The notes under the pieces are model-generated. The model was not told the origin of the DNA, did not search any database, and worked only from the letters and a program-made list of their open reading frames with translations. A DNA stretch of 44,643 nucleotides from an uncultured Bacteroidota bacterium (GTDB taxonomy: Bacteria > Bacteroidota > Bacteroidia > Flavobacteriales > Flavobacteriaceae). The position numbers and the translations under genes were made by a program. Position 1 is the first letter of the stretch. The number at the start of each line of letters is the position of its first letter. Of this stretch, positions 1 to 6,287 are shown piece by piece. The stretch covers positions 1 to 44,643 of the forward strand of contig CACJNF010000008.1 of NCBI GenBank assembly GCA_902594745.1, read 5' to 3'.

Positions 1-1089
1 AATATCTCAACTGATTCAATTAAAACTTATTGGGGAGATGATAAGAAGTGGAAAATAATGCTAAAAGAAGTAAGGCCTGATATAGTATTCATTTCTACTG
101 ATTGGAACAGTCATGGTGTGATGGCTGTTGAAACTATGAAAAATGGGGCACATGCTTTCGTTGAAGTGCCTCTTGCAATGACATTAAAAGAATTGTGGAA
201 TATTGTTGATACTTCTGAAAACTATAAAAAGCATTGCATGATGATGGAAAATGTTAATTATGGTAGAGAAGAGTTGATGTTTTTGAATATAATTAGAAAT
301 GGACAACTAGGAGAGCTACTTCATGGTGAAGCTGCCTATATTCATGATTTAAGATTTCAAATGAATGAAGAAACAAGAGGAACAGGATCATGGAGAACTC
401 TTGAATATGAGAAGAGAAGAGGTAATTTATACCCTACACATGGACTTGGACCAGTATCACAGTATATGAATTTATTAAGATCTGAGGATACATTTAAAAC
501 GTTAGTTTCGTTCTCTTCACCTGCTGTGGGTAGAAAAAAGTTTGGTAAAGAAAATTTCCCAGCAAATCATAAATGGAACAATCTAAATTATCAAAATGGT
601 GATATAAATACTTCAATTATTAAAACTTATCTAGGAAGAACAATAATGGTTCAATGGGATGAGACAAGTCCAAGACCTTACACAAGGCTAAATTTAATTC
701 AGGGAACCAAAGGTATATTAGCAGGTGGGCCAACTAGAGCTGCATTTGATAAAGGATTTGAAAATTATACCAAAGATTCAAAACAATGGGTCAAAGGTGA
801 AGGAATAGATCGGCTTTATGAAAAATATGATCATCCTTTGTATAAAAGATTAAATAATCAAACAAAAAATACAGGTCACGGAGGAATGGATGGTATAATG
901 ATGTATAGAATTGTTGAATGTCTACAAAATGGACTGCCTCTTGATCAAAACGTATATGAAGGTTGTGCTTGGAGCTCACTAATTGAACTAACTTCTAACT
1001 CTGTTAACAATGATGGTGAACCTCAATTTTTTCCAGATTTTACAAGAGGAGACTGGGTTAATACTAAAACATTTGATATTATTTCTTGA
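1..1089 (+). CDS. Gfo/Idh/MocA-family oxidoreductase, GH109-like (5' end outside window)
   Basis: The reading frame is open from base 1, so the gene begins before the window and the ATG at 58 is internal. The missing part should be the N-terminal Rossmann NAD-binding region with its GxGxxG. What is visible is the rest of the NAD domain (VFISTDWNSH, FVEVPLAMTL) and the C-terminal catalytic domain (CMMMENVNYGREEL, YPTHGLGPVSQYMN, GHGGMDGIMMYRIVECLQ). This pattern is that of the glycoside hydrolase 109 group, whose characterised members are NAD-dependent alpha-N-acetylgalactosaminidases. The family also holds dehydrogenases, so the substrate is an inference. The TGA stop overlaps the next ATG by one base, which points to co-translation with the sugar kinase that follows. 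Confidence 0.85.
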   Translation, partial: NISTDSIKTYWGDDKKWKIMLKEVRPDIVFISTDWNSHGVMAVETMKNGAHAFVEVPLAMTLKELWNIVDTSENYKKHCMMMENVNYGREELMFLNIIRNGQLGELLHGEAAYIHDLRFQMNEETRGTGSWRTLEYEKRRGNLYPTHGLGPVSQYMNLLRSEDTFKTLVSFSSPAVGRKKFGKENFPANHKWNNLNYQNGDINTSIIKTYLGRTIMVQWDETSPRPYTRLNLIQGTKGILAGGPTRAAFDKGFENYTKDSKQWVKGEGIDRLYEKYDHPLYKRLNNQTKNTGHGGMDGIMMYRIVECLQNGLPLDQNVYEGCAWSSLIELTSNSVNNDGEPQFFPDFTRGDWVNTKTFDIIS

Positions 1090-2168
1090 TGTATAAAAAG
1101 ATAATATCCAAAGCACCTGGAAGAGTATGCCTATTTGGTGACCATCAAGATTATCTAGGATTACCAATAATAGCCACAACAATAAATAATGAAATTAAAA
1201 TAGAGGCTACTCAAAATAATGATAGAGAATTTAAAATTATTAAAAAAGACCTAGGATCAACAGATCTCATACCAATTGATTTTGAATATGATCCAGATGA
1301 AAAAGATTTTCTAAAAATTGCTTTAAATGTTCTAAAAGATTTTGAATGTAAACCTGACATAGGATATGATGTTAGTATTACTAGTAAAATTCCAATAAAT
1401 TCTGGTTTGTCAAGCTCATCTGCATTAATTGTAGCATGGGTAAATTTTCTTCTTAATATGTTCACTGACTATGAAGTAACTTCAAATTTATTAGCCGAGA
1501 TCTCATATAGAATAGAGGTTGAAGAGGTAGGAGGTTCAGGTGGAAAAATGGATCAATATACTATTGCTAACGGAAAAACAATTTATTTAGATACCAAGAC
1601 TGATGGTATTATACCTTTTAATCATAAATTATGTGATATGATTGTTGGTGTCTCAAATCAGAGTAAAGATACACAAGGACTACTAAAGAAACTTAAAGAC
1701 AACGCATTAAACTCAATTCAAATTGTAAAAAATCATTATAAAGATTTCAGTTTTACAAATATTGATAATGTAGATTTAAATAAATGTTTATCGTTTCTTG
1801 ATGATGATTTAAAACCATTCTTTAGGGCTGCTGTAGGTAACTACAGAACTACTATAAAAGCAAAAAATGAATTTCAAAAAGATGAACTTGATATTGATAA
1901 GATTGCAGAATTAATAAATATTCACCATAGTTTTTTAAAAAATGATTTAAAAATTACTACTCCTGAGATTGATGATATGATAAGTATTGCAGCTGATAAC
2001 GGCTCAATTGGCTCTAAAATTGTTGGCTCAGGTGGTGGAGGTTCTATTATGTGTCTGTCACAGGATCAGTCTTATTCACTTAAAATTGTAAATGAATTAA
2101 AAAAATATGGTGTTAAGGATGCCTTTATTGCAAATATGGGTAAGGGTCCAACTATTTCTTATGAATAA
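1089..2168 (+). CDS. GHMP-family sugar kinase (galactokinase-like)
   Basis: ATP-dependent small-molecule kinase of the GHMP superfamily, about 359 residues, the usual length. All three family motifs are present: an N-terminal sugar-binding motif APGRVCLFGDHQDY, the ATP loop PINSGLSSSSA at about residues 101-111, and the C-terminal glycine-rich motif KIVGSGGGGSIM. The first motif resembles the GRVNLIGEHTDY motif of galactokinases, so a hexose or an N-acetylhexosamine is the likely substrate; this is not proven. I chose the ATG at 1089, which overlaps the upstream stop by one base, over the TTG at 1086. It sits between a GH109-like enzyme and a nucleotidyltransferase, as in a route that turns a freed sugar into sugar-1-phosphate and then a nucleotide sugar. 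Confidence 0.85.
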   Translation: MYKKIISKAPGRVCLFGDHQDYLGLPIIATTINNEIKIEATQNNDREFKIIKKDLGSTDLIPIDFEYDPDEKDFLKIALNVLKDFECKPDIGYDVSITSKIPINSGLSSSSALIVAWVNFLLNMFTDYEVTSNLLAEISYRIEVEEVGGSGGKMDQYTIANGKTIYLDTKTDGIIPFNHKLCDMIVGVSNQSKDTQGLLKKLKDNALNSIQIVKNHYKDFSFTNIDNVDLNKCLSFLDDDLKPFFRAAVGNYRTTIKAKNEFQKDELDIDKIAELINIHHSFLKNDLKITTPEIDDMISIAADNGSIGSKIVGSGGGGSIMCLSQDQSYSLKIVNELKKYGVKDAFIANMGKGPTISYE

Positions 2169-2985
2169 TATTCCTTTAATTATAATGGCAGCAGGTGCAT
2201 CATCTAGGATGAAAGCTTCTGATTATAGCACTAATCTATCTGAAGATCAGGTTTCTCAATCTAACTCTCGTGCTAAGGGATTTATTAAGATAAATGAAAA
2301 AAATGAAACTTTGATTTACCATATTATCAAGAACTCAATTGCTGCAGGAATTCAACACTTTTATGTAATACTATCAGAAGACTCAATTGAATTCCAAAAT
2401 TATCTTAAGAAGATTGAAAAGAAATTATCAGTTAAAATAAGATTTGCATTTCAAGATTACTATGGTAACTCAAAACCAATGGGAACAGCTGATGCAATAT
2501 ATCAAGCTATGAACCAATTCCCTGTTTTAAAATCATCAAGGTTTATAGTATGTAATTCTGATAATATATACTCGGTAAAAGCAATTAAAACTTTAAAATT
2601 AGAACTTACCTACAACTCAATGATTGCATATAATTCCAAATGCCTTGATTTTAGTGAGGAAAAAATATCCTCTTTTTCAATTCTAGATATTAAAAATAAA
2701 TTTTTGTATAAGATTATCGAGAAGCCTACAATTAATCATATTAGAAATATTACTGAAGAAAAGTTTGTAAGCATGAATATTTTTTCATTTTTTGGCGATC
2801 AAGTATATGGTTATTTAAGTAATTGTGAAGTTAATCAGGATAGGGGAGAAAAAGAGATTGCTACGGCAATCCAAAATATGATAAATGATAGAAATGAATC
2901 TATTAAGGTCTTTAAAATTTGTGAGCATGTTCCAGATCTAACATATAAAAATGATATAGAACTAATAAATAACTTTTTAAAATAA
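2161..2985 (+). CDS. sugar-phosphate nucleotidyltransferase (NTP_transferase family)
   Basis: Predicted to join an NTP to a sugar-1-phosphate. The N-terminus reads MNNIPLIIMAAGASSRMK, the Rossmann strand and G-x-S-x-x-R nucleotide loop of this fold. IVCNSDNIYS around residue 130 supplies the metal-binding aspartate, and IIEKP is a typical later motif. The frame stays open upstream of 2161, but the ATG at 2161 places the nucleotide motif right at the N-terminus as expected, and it overlaps the end of the kinase gene by 8 bases, so coupling is likely. The final substrate cannot be read from the sequence. An unusual hydrophilic insert follows the first motif, at about residues 20-40. Confidence 0.8.
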   Translation: MNNIPLIIMAAGASSRMKASDYSTNLSEDQVSQSNSRAKGFIKINEKNETLIYHIIKNSIAAGIQHFYVILSEDSIEFQNYLKKIEKKLSVKIRFAFQDYYGNSKPMGTADAIYQAMNQFPVLKSSRFIVCNSDNIYSVKAIKTLKLELTYNSMIAYNSKCLDFSEEKISSFSILDIKNKFLYKIIEKPTINHIRNITEEKFVSMNIFSFFGDQVYGYLSNCEVNQDRGEKEIATAIQNMINDRNESIKVFKICEHVPDLTYKNDIELINNFLK

Positions 2986-3010
2986 AATTAACTTTCAACC
3001 TGACTGCAAG

Positions 3011-3032
3011 ATATGATATCATATTATCTTTG
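3011..3032 (+). promoter_or_regulatory. msrA promoter with adjoining palindrome
   Basis: TATCTTTG at 3025-3032 fits the Bacteroidota -7 box TAnnTTTG and would start transcription near 3039, about 12 bases before the msrA ATG. Touching its upstream side is a perfect 14-base palindrome, ATATGATATCATAT (3011-3024), which could be an operator. The box is a consensus match; the operator role is inference. Confidence 0.5.
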
Positions 3033-3050
3033 TAGGCGATCTCATTAAAT

Positions 3051-3710
3051 ATGAAAAGATTTATAATTACATCTATAATTTTACTAACATCTTGTGATAT
3101 AAGTTCACAAAGAGCAATTGACAATCCTCAGCCAGTCAATCAAATTGATAATAAAAGCTATGACGGTATGAGTAGGGCTTACTTTGCATCTGGATGTTTC
3201 TGGTGTGTTGAAACAATTTACGAAAGTTTAGATGGAGTTAAAGAAGTTTACTCAGGTTATGCAGGTGGTTCAACAGTTAATCCAAATTATTACCAGGTTA
3301 TTTCAGGTAAAACAGGACACGCTGAGGCTATAGAAATAATCTACGATAGTCAGATAATCTCTTATGACACCCTTCTAAAGGTCTTCTTTGACTCTCATGA
3401 TCCTACAACACCAAATAGGCAAGGCCCAGACTATGGAACTCAATATAGATCGATAGCTTTTTACTCAAATATTGATGAAAGAATTAAAATTAAAAACTAT
3501 ATAGATTTACTATCTTCAAATTCAATTTTTGGAAAAAAAATCATTACTGAGGTTAAAGAGATAATTAAATTTTATTATGCAGAGGATTATCACCAAGACT
3601 TTGAAAAAAAGAATCCATACAGTCCTTATATTCAAAGTGTTTCAATACCTAGATTTAATCGATTTAAGCAAAAAGCATCTAATTACATAAAAATAAAGGA
3701 TAACCATTAG
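3051..3710 (+). CDS. msrA: peptide methionine sulfoxide reductase MsrA, lipoprotein form
   Basis: Reduces methionine-S-sulfoxide in proteins. The catalytic motif SGCFWCVE is clear, at about residues 46-52, followed by the family signatures YAGG, GHAEAIEI, FFDSHDPTTPNRQGPDYGTQYRS and YYAEDYHQDF. The N-terminus MKRFIITSIILLTSC is a lipoprotein signal with the acylated cysteine at residue 15, so the enzyme probably acts in the periplasm or at the outer face of a membrane, not in the cytoplasm. A linker of about 25 residues leads to the catalytic domain. No MsrB domain is fused. It has its own promoter. Confidence 0.95.
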   Translation: MKRFIITSIILLTSCDISSQRAIDNPQPVNQIDNKSYDGMSRAYFASGCFWCVETIYESLDGVKEVYSGYAGGSTVNPNYYQVISGKTGHAEAIEIIYDSQIISYDTLLKVFFDSHDPTTPNRQGPDYGTQYRSIAFYSNIDERIKIKNYIDLLSSNSIFGKKIITEVKEIIKFYYAEDYHQDFEKKNPYSPYIQSVSIPRFNRFKQKASNYIKIKDNH

Positions 3711-3807
3711 ACTATTTATTACCTTAGTTATCGATTTATATAGATATGTTTAAAATGATTGCAGATGAGAAATAGCGTATTATATTTCAGATTTTTAATT
3801 TTAAATA

Positions 3808-4311
3808 ATGATTAAAGTAAATATTGAGAAGAATAATAAAGATTTTCAAATTCTTGAAAATCAAGAAGTTCTTATAAAAGGAATAAAGCCTAAGTGGTAT
3901 TCAAGCCAAATAAACTTTTTTTATAATAGCAGAACTTATCAGATAAAAAAGAAAAGCTTTTGGAGTTCATCTTACAATATTTTCCAGGGAAGTAAAATTG
4001 TTGGTGTATTTAATTATAAATGGAAGACAGGAGGATATTCTCTTAGTCTAAATGACTTAAAGAAAGAATATACTTTGACTCAATCAAATACAGGCGGAAT
4101 GTGGAAAATTGAAAGACTATATACTCTTTTAGAAGATGGTTCAAAACCTATCTTAACAATTAAGTATTCATTTAAAAAATGGAAAGAAAATATAGAGATA
4201 GAGAAAGTTGATTTAAGTGATTCAAGTTTAGACTTAATTATTTATGGTTTATTCATAATGAGAAGGTTACAATCTGCTGAGTCTGCTGCTTCTTCACCAG
4301 TTTATGGCTAA
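3808..4311 (+). CDS. conserved-looking protein of unknown function, beta-rich
   Basis: I do not recognise this 167-residue protein with confidence. There is no signal peptide. It is rich in short beta-type segments with many Trp and Tyr residues (PKWYSSQINFFYNSRTY, FWSSSYNIF, YKWKTGGYSLSLN). A hydrophobic stretch near the C-terminus (LDLIIYGLFIMRRL) is followed by a small Ser/Ala tail. The overall look recalls LURP-one/tubby-like scaffold proteins, but that is only an impression. The last bases overlap the next small gene by 8, so the two are probably made together. Confidence 0.7.
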   Translation: MIKVNIEKNNKDFQILENQEVLIKGIKPKWYSSQINFFYNSRTYQIKKKSFWSSSYNIFQGSKIVGVFNYKWKTGGYSLSLNDLKKEYTLTQSNTGGMWKIERLYTLLEDGSKPILTIKYSFKKWKENIEIEKVDLSDSSLDLIIYGLFIMRRLQSAESAASSPVYG

Positions 4312-4483
4312 AATAATTGACATATACGGTAATGAATATATTGTCCCAGATATAATAACTTTCAAGGAACATATAATTAAATATCATACTTTAGATGGAG
4401 AGCCTGATGGAAGTATACATGAAGAAAATGGTTACTATTTTAGAGTAGATGATGAGTTTTATAATAATTTAAAAAATCTATAA
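4304..4483 (+). CDS. small hypothetical protein, 59 residues
   Basis: The ATG lies inside the last codons of the upstream gene (8-base overlap) and the frame runs 59 codons to TAA. The product begins MAKIIDIYGNEYIVPDIITF, is acidic in its second half (DGEPDGSIHEENGYYFRVDD) and has no membrane segment. Codon use matches the neighbours. The overlap with an open upstream gene and the protein-like composition support a real gene. Function unknown. Confidence 0.6.
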   Translation: MAKIIDIYGNEYIVPDIITFKEHIIKYHTLDGEPDGSIHEENGYYFRVDDEFYNNLKNL

Positions 4484-4504
4484 TATCTTTATAGTTAGAC
4501 TGTT

Positions 4505-4888
4505 ATGAAGTATTTTCTGTTTATAGTTTTATTTATCCTCGGTTGTTCCAATATTTTATACAACCATAATGATACAATGTCTATGCTAGTTTCAAAGCAG
4601 ATGGTAATCGATAAATTTGGTGAGCCTTCTAGTTTAAACAAAAGAGAAGGTTATGATGAATATTATTATGATTTTGGAGTTTTTGAAGAACGTGTTAACT
4701 ATTTTGACCCAAAAATTTCAACAGTTTCTCGGCAAACTGATTCTGTATATTCTCCCGCAAATAGTGAAGTTGCCCCTCAATTTAGGATACAATTAACTCA
4801 AAAATATGTAAAGTTTCATATAGCTGGAGAAAAAGTAATTTACTGGGAGAGTCAATCAGTAAACTTCCCAACAAAAAAAAATGATTAA
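4505..4888 (+). CDS. putative lipoprotein, 127 residues
   Basis: The N-terminus MKYFLFIVLFILGCSN is a lipoprotein signal with the lipidated cysteine at residue 14. The segment MLVSKQMVIDKFGEPSSLNK resembles the start of SmpA/BamE-type small domains (helix, then G-x-P), but the rest does not clearly match. The remainder is polar and Tyr-rich (YDEYYYDFGVFEERVNYF). It follows the two unknown genes by 21 bases and may share their transcript. Exact function unknown; an envelope-associated role is inferred from the lipobox. Confidence 0.7.
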   Translation: MKYFLFIVLFILGCSNILYNHNDTMSMLVSKQMVIDKFGEPSSLNKREGYDEYYYDFGVFEERVNYFDPKISTVSRQTDSVYSPANSEVAPQFRIQLTQKYVKFHIAGEKVIYWESQSVNFPTKKND

Positions 4889-4972
4889 TTGTTGCATAAC
4901 GGTTAATACAGATCTATTTTTCTAAGAAAAATTTAAATTTTAATTTATTAATATTGATCTTAAAAATATTCT

Positions 4973-5731
4973 ATGCCAGTTAAAACTTATAGTAAGAATA
5001 ATCAAGCAAATGGTAATTTTAATGGAGGTGAAATTCTTGAAAAAAAACCTATAGGATTTCCACAGGATCAAGGTATATTAAAACCTTACTCAAATTTGTT
5101 TTACTGGGCTCACGCTTGGGCTCCACAAAATGACAGTATTATAGGTCTTCATCCTCATCGAGGTTTTGAGATATGTAGTTTTGTTTTAAAGGGGGAAATT
5201 GAACATTATGACACTCTTTTGGATAAGTGGATAACTCTTAAAGAAGGGGATGTTCAAGTTATTAAAGCAGGTAAAGGAATATCTCATTCAGAAAAATTAA
5301 AAAAAGGTTCTGAAATATTTCAAATATGGTTTGATCCTAACCTTCATGTTTCATTATACGAAGAAGCAAACTATAGTGACTACAAATCAGAGATCTTTTC
5401 GATTAAAAAAGAGGACGGAAAGGAAACTAAAATTATTTCAGACATTAATAATCAAATAGATTTAAAATCTGATTCAATCCAAATTTACCAGCATTCATTC
5501 ACTAAGGGTATATACAGCCATGAGATAAGTCAGGATAGATTCCACTCAATCTTCATCCAACATGGTATACTAAAAATAAATGATGAAACTTATAATTCTG
5601 GAGATTTCTTAATAGTTGATAGTGAGGTTTTGCTAAGTATCGAAATAATTTCAGACTCAAAAGTATTTGAAATTACTTCACTAATTGAACTTCCATATAA
5701 AACATATGCTGAAATGCACAACATTAGTTGA
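4973..5731 (+). CDS. pirin family protein (bicupin)
   Basis: A cytosolic cupin of about 252 residues. The N-terminal pirin domain shows the conserved metal-binding set: FYWAHAWAP, GLHPHRGFEICSFVLKGEIEHYD (two His plus Glu-type ligands) and VIKAGKGISHSEKL, then FQIWFDP. The C-terminal cupin is less conserved. Related bacterial pirins bind iron and some have quercetinase activity; the substrate here is unknown. The ATG follows an A/T-rich leader. The gene is the last of the plus-strand run beginning with msrA, and hairpins at 5780-5812 and 5847-5869 could end its transcript. Confidence 0.9.
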   Translation: MPVKTYSKNNQANGNFNGGEILEKKPIGFPQDQGILKPYSNLFYWAHAWAPQNDSIIGLHPHRGFEICSFVLKGEIEHYDTLLDKWITLKEGDVQVIKAGKGISHSEKLKKGSEIFQIWFDPNLHVSLYEEANYSDYKSEIFSIKKEDGKETKIISDINNQIDLKSDSIQIYQHSFTKGIYSHEISQDRFHSIFIQHGILKINDETYNSGDFLIVDSEVLLSIEIISDSKVFEITSLIELPYKTYAEMHNIS

Positions 5732-5779
5732 CTGTAATTAGTTTTAATATTATACTTGAAAATTAGTTTTATAAAATTC

Positions 5780-5812
5780 GAAAGCCTGACTCACTAGGTG
5801 CGCCAGGCTTTC
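5780..5812. terminator. GC-rich hairpin, probable bidirectional terminator
   Basis: GAAAGCCTG (5780-5788) pairs perfectly with CAGGCTTTC (5804-5812). The loop can close further through CAC and GTG. On the minus strand the stem is followed by GAATTTTAT, a weak U-tract, and on the plus strand by TAATTCTC. It would end pirin transcription from the left and any minus-strand transcript coming from 6115 or from the GC-enriched island. Confidence 0.6.
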
Positions 5813-5846
5813 TAATTCTCTACTCACGATTGAAATTATTTCAAAT

Positions 5847-5869
5847 AGTAGTTAATTTGACTACTTTTT
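5847..5869 (+). terminator. second hairpin with U-run after the pirin gene
   Basis: AGTAGT (5847-5852) pairs with ACTACT (5860-5865) across a 7-base loop and is followed directly by TTTT. This is a short plus-strand intrinsic-terminator shape, weaker than the hairpin at 5780-5812. Confidence 0.35.
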
Positions 5870-5884
5870 AATGTTTAGAGTTTT

Positions 5885-5945
5885 GTAAGCTTTATCTCTG
5901 CTTTCGCTTTGAACGTTACGGCGAATTTTTCCGTCCCTTTCACTT
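5885..5945. other. GC-enriched non-coding island, possible structured RNA
   Basis: This stretch is clearly richer in G and C than the AT-rich spacer around it and can fold locally (ACGG at 5918-5921 with CCGT at 5931-5934). It lies between hairpins at 5780-5812 and 5957-5994. Short frames on both strands are open across it but lack a usable start codon. I could not match it to tmRNA, RNase P RNA, SRP RNA or 6S RNA. A small RNA is possible but unproven. Confidence 0.25.
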
Positions 5946-5956
5946 ACTTATATAAA

Positions 5957-5994
5957 AGTAGAAAAATAATTGAGAAATACAAACTTTTTCTACT
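5957..5994 (-). terminator. 10-bp hairpin downstream of the cysteine-rich ORF
   Basis: AGTAGAAAAA (5957-5966) and TTTTTCTACT (5985-5994) form a perfect 10-bp stem around an 18-base loop. Read on the minus strand the stem runs into TTTATA, so it could terminate a transcript from the cysteine-rich ORF that ends at 6050. Confidence 0.4.
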
Positions 5995-6049
5995 AAATTG
6001 TTAATAACTTTTGGTAACATGCTGTTAATCAGTTATTTAATTTCATATT

Positions 6050-6115
6050 TTAACACTCACAGCATGTACATTCACATGAATTTTGACAGTTACACTTTAC
6101 ACAGTTGCAATCCAT
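6050..6115 (-). CDS. metallothionein-like cysteine-rich peptide, 21 residues
   Basis: ATG at 6115, TAA at 6050-6052, 21 codons. The peptide begins MDCNCVKCNC and has nine cysteines, at positions 3, 5, 8, 10, 14, 16, 18, 19 and 21, forming C-x-C, C-x-x-C and C-C patterns. The other residues are small or polar (Asp, Asn, Val, Lys, Gln, Ser, Glu, Thr), with no aromatic residue and no hydrophobic core. This is the composition of a copper- or zinc-thiolate peptide; the 25-residue Neurospora copper metallothionein is similar in scale and C-x-C spacing. An in-frame stop lies five codons upstream, so the ATG is the only start. The leader is A-rich, as elsewhere in the window, and a possible -7 box TATCTTAG lies at 6139-6146. 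Metal binding is inference from composition. Confidence 0.55.
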   Translation of the reverse strand: MDCNCVKCNCQNSCECTCCEC

Positions 6116-6161
6116 TGTAATAATTTTTTAATTCATAACTAAGATAATTAAAATTTAAACT

Positions 6162-6178
6162 AGATTAATTATTAATCT
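6162..6178. promoter_or_regulatory. hyphenated palindrome in the divergent spacer between Cys-rich ORF and tRNA
   Basis: AGATTAAT-T-ATTAATCT is a perfect 8+1+8 inverted repeat. It lies 47 bases upstream of the minus-strand cysteine-rich ORF and 30 bases upstream of the tRNA. Relative to the possible minus-strand -7 box at 6139-6146 it falls near -38, where an activator could sit. Operator function is a guess. Confidence 0.35.
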
Positions 6179-6191
6179 CATTATATATATA

Positions 6192-6199
6192 TATTTTTG
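6192..6199 (+). promoter_or_regulatory. -7 promoter box of the tRNA-Arg gene
   Basis: TATTTTTG matches the Bacteroidota TAnnTTTG box. Transcription would start near 6206, one or two bases before the mature tRNA, so it probably drives the tRNA and the exchanger gene behind it. It follows a run of TA repeats (6181-6193). No clear -33 TTTG is visible. Confidence 0.55.
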
Positions 6200-6207
6200 C
6201 AGGAAAT

Positions 6208-6280
6208 GGGCAATTAGTTCAACTGAATAGAACAGAAGATTACGGCTCTTCAGATGGGGGTTTGAGTCCTCCATTGCCCT
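6208..6280 (+). tRNA. tRNA-Arg, anticodon ACG
   Basis: A 73-nt cloverleaf. Acceptor GGGCAAT pairs with ATTGCCC, discriminator T at 6280; D stem GTTC/GAAC; anticodon stem GAAGA/TCTTC around loop TTACGGC, giving anticodon ACG (wobble A, presumably edited to inosine); variable loop AGAT; T stem GGGGG/CCTCC with loop TTTGAGT. No CCA is encoded. The D loop AACTGAATA lacks the usual GG: position 19 is A and T-loop position 56 is T, so the normal G19-C56 pair is replaced by A19-U56. A15 faces U48, an allowed Levitt pair. All five stems pair, so the gene looks functional. The promoter box just upstream and a gene start 7 nt downstream suggest a tRNA-mRNA co-transcript. Confidence 0.9.
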
Positions 6281-6287
6281 CTAAATT

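Noticed and set aside
2107-2160. An in-frame upstream extension of the nucleotidyltransferase to 2107.
   Set aside because: It lies wholly inside the kinase gene and would put 18 extra residues before the nucleotide-binding motif; the ATG at 2161 fits the family.
5813-5950. tmRNA, RNase P RNA, SRP RNA or 6S RNA in the GC-enriched spacer.
   Set aside because: I looked for the tmRNA tag, the tRNA-like end of tmRNA, the conserved RNase P core and the SRP GGAAG loop on both strands and found none.
5860-5956. A 28-codon minus-strand frame across the GC island (reads SERDGKIRRN and ends in NIKK).
   Set aside because: It has a stop directly upstream and no ATG, GTG or TTG to start from, so it is not supported as a gene; kept only as part of the island finding.
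6181-6195. The TA-repeat tract upstream of the tRNA as a functional microsatellite.
   Set aside because: It is short and imperfect and is explained by the AT-rich promoter region.
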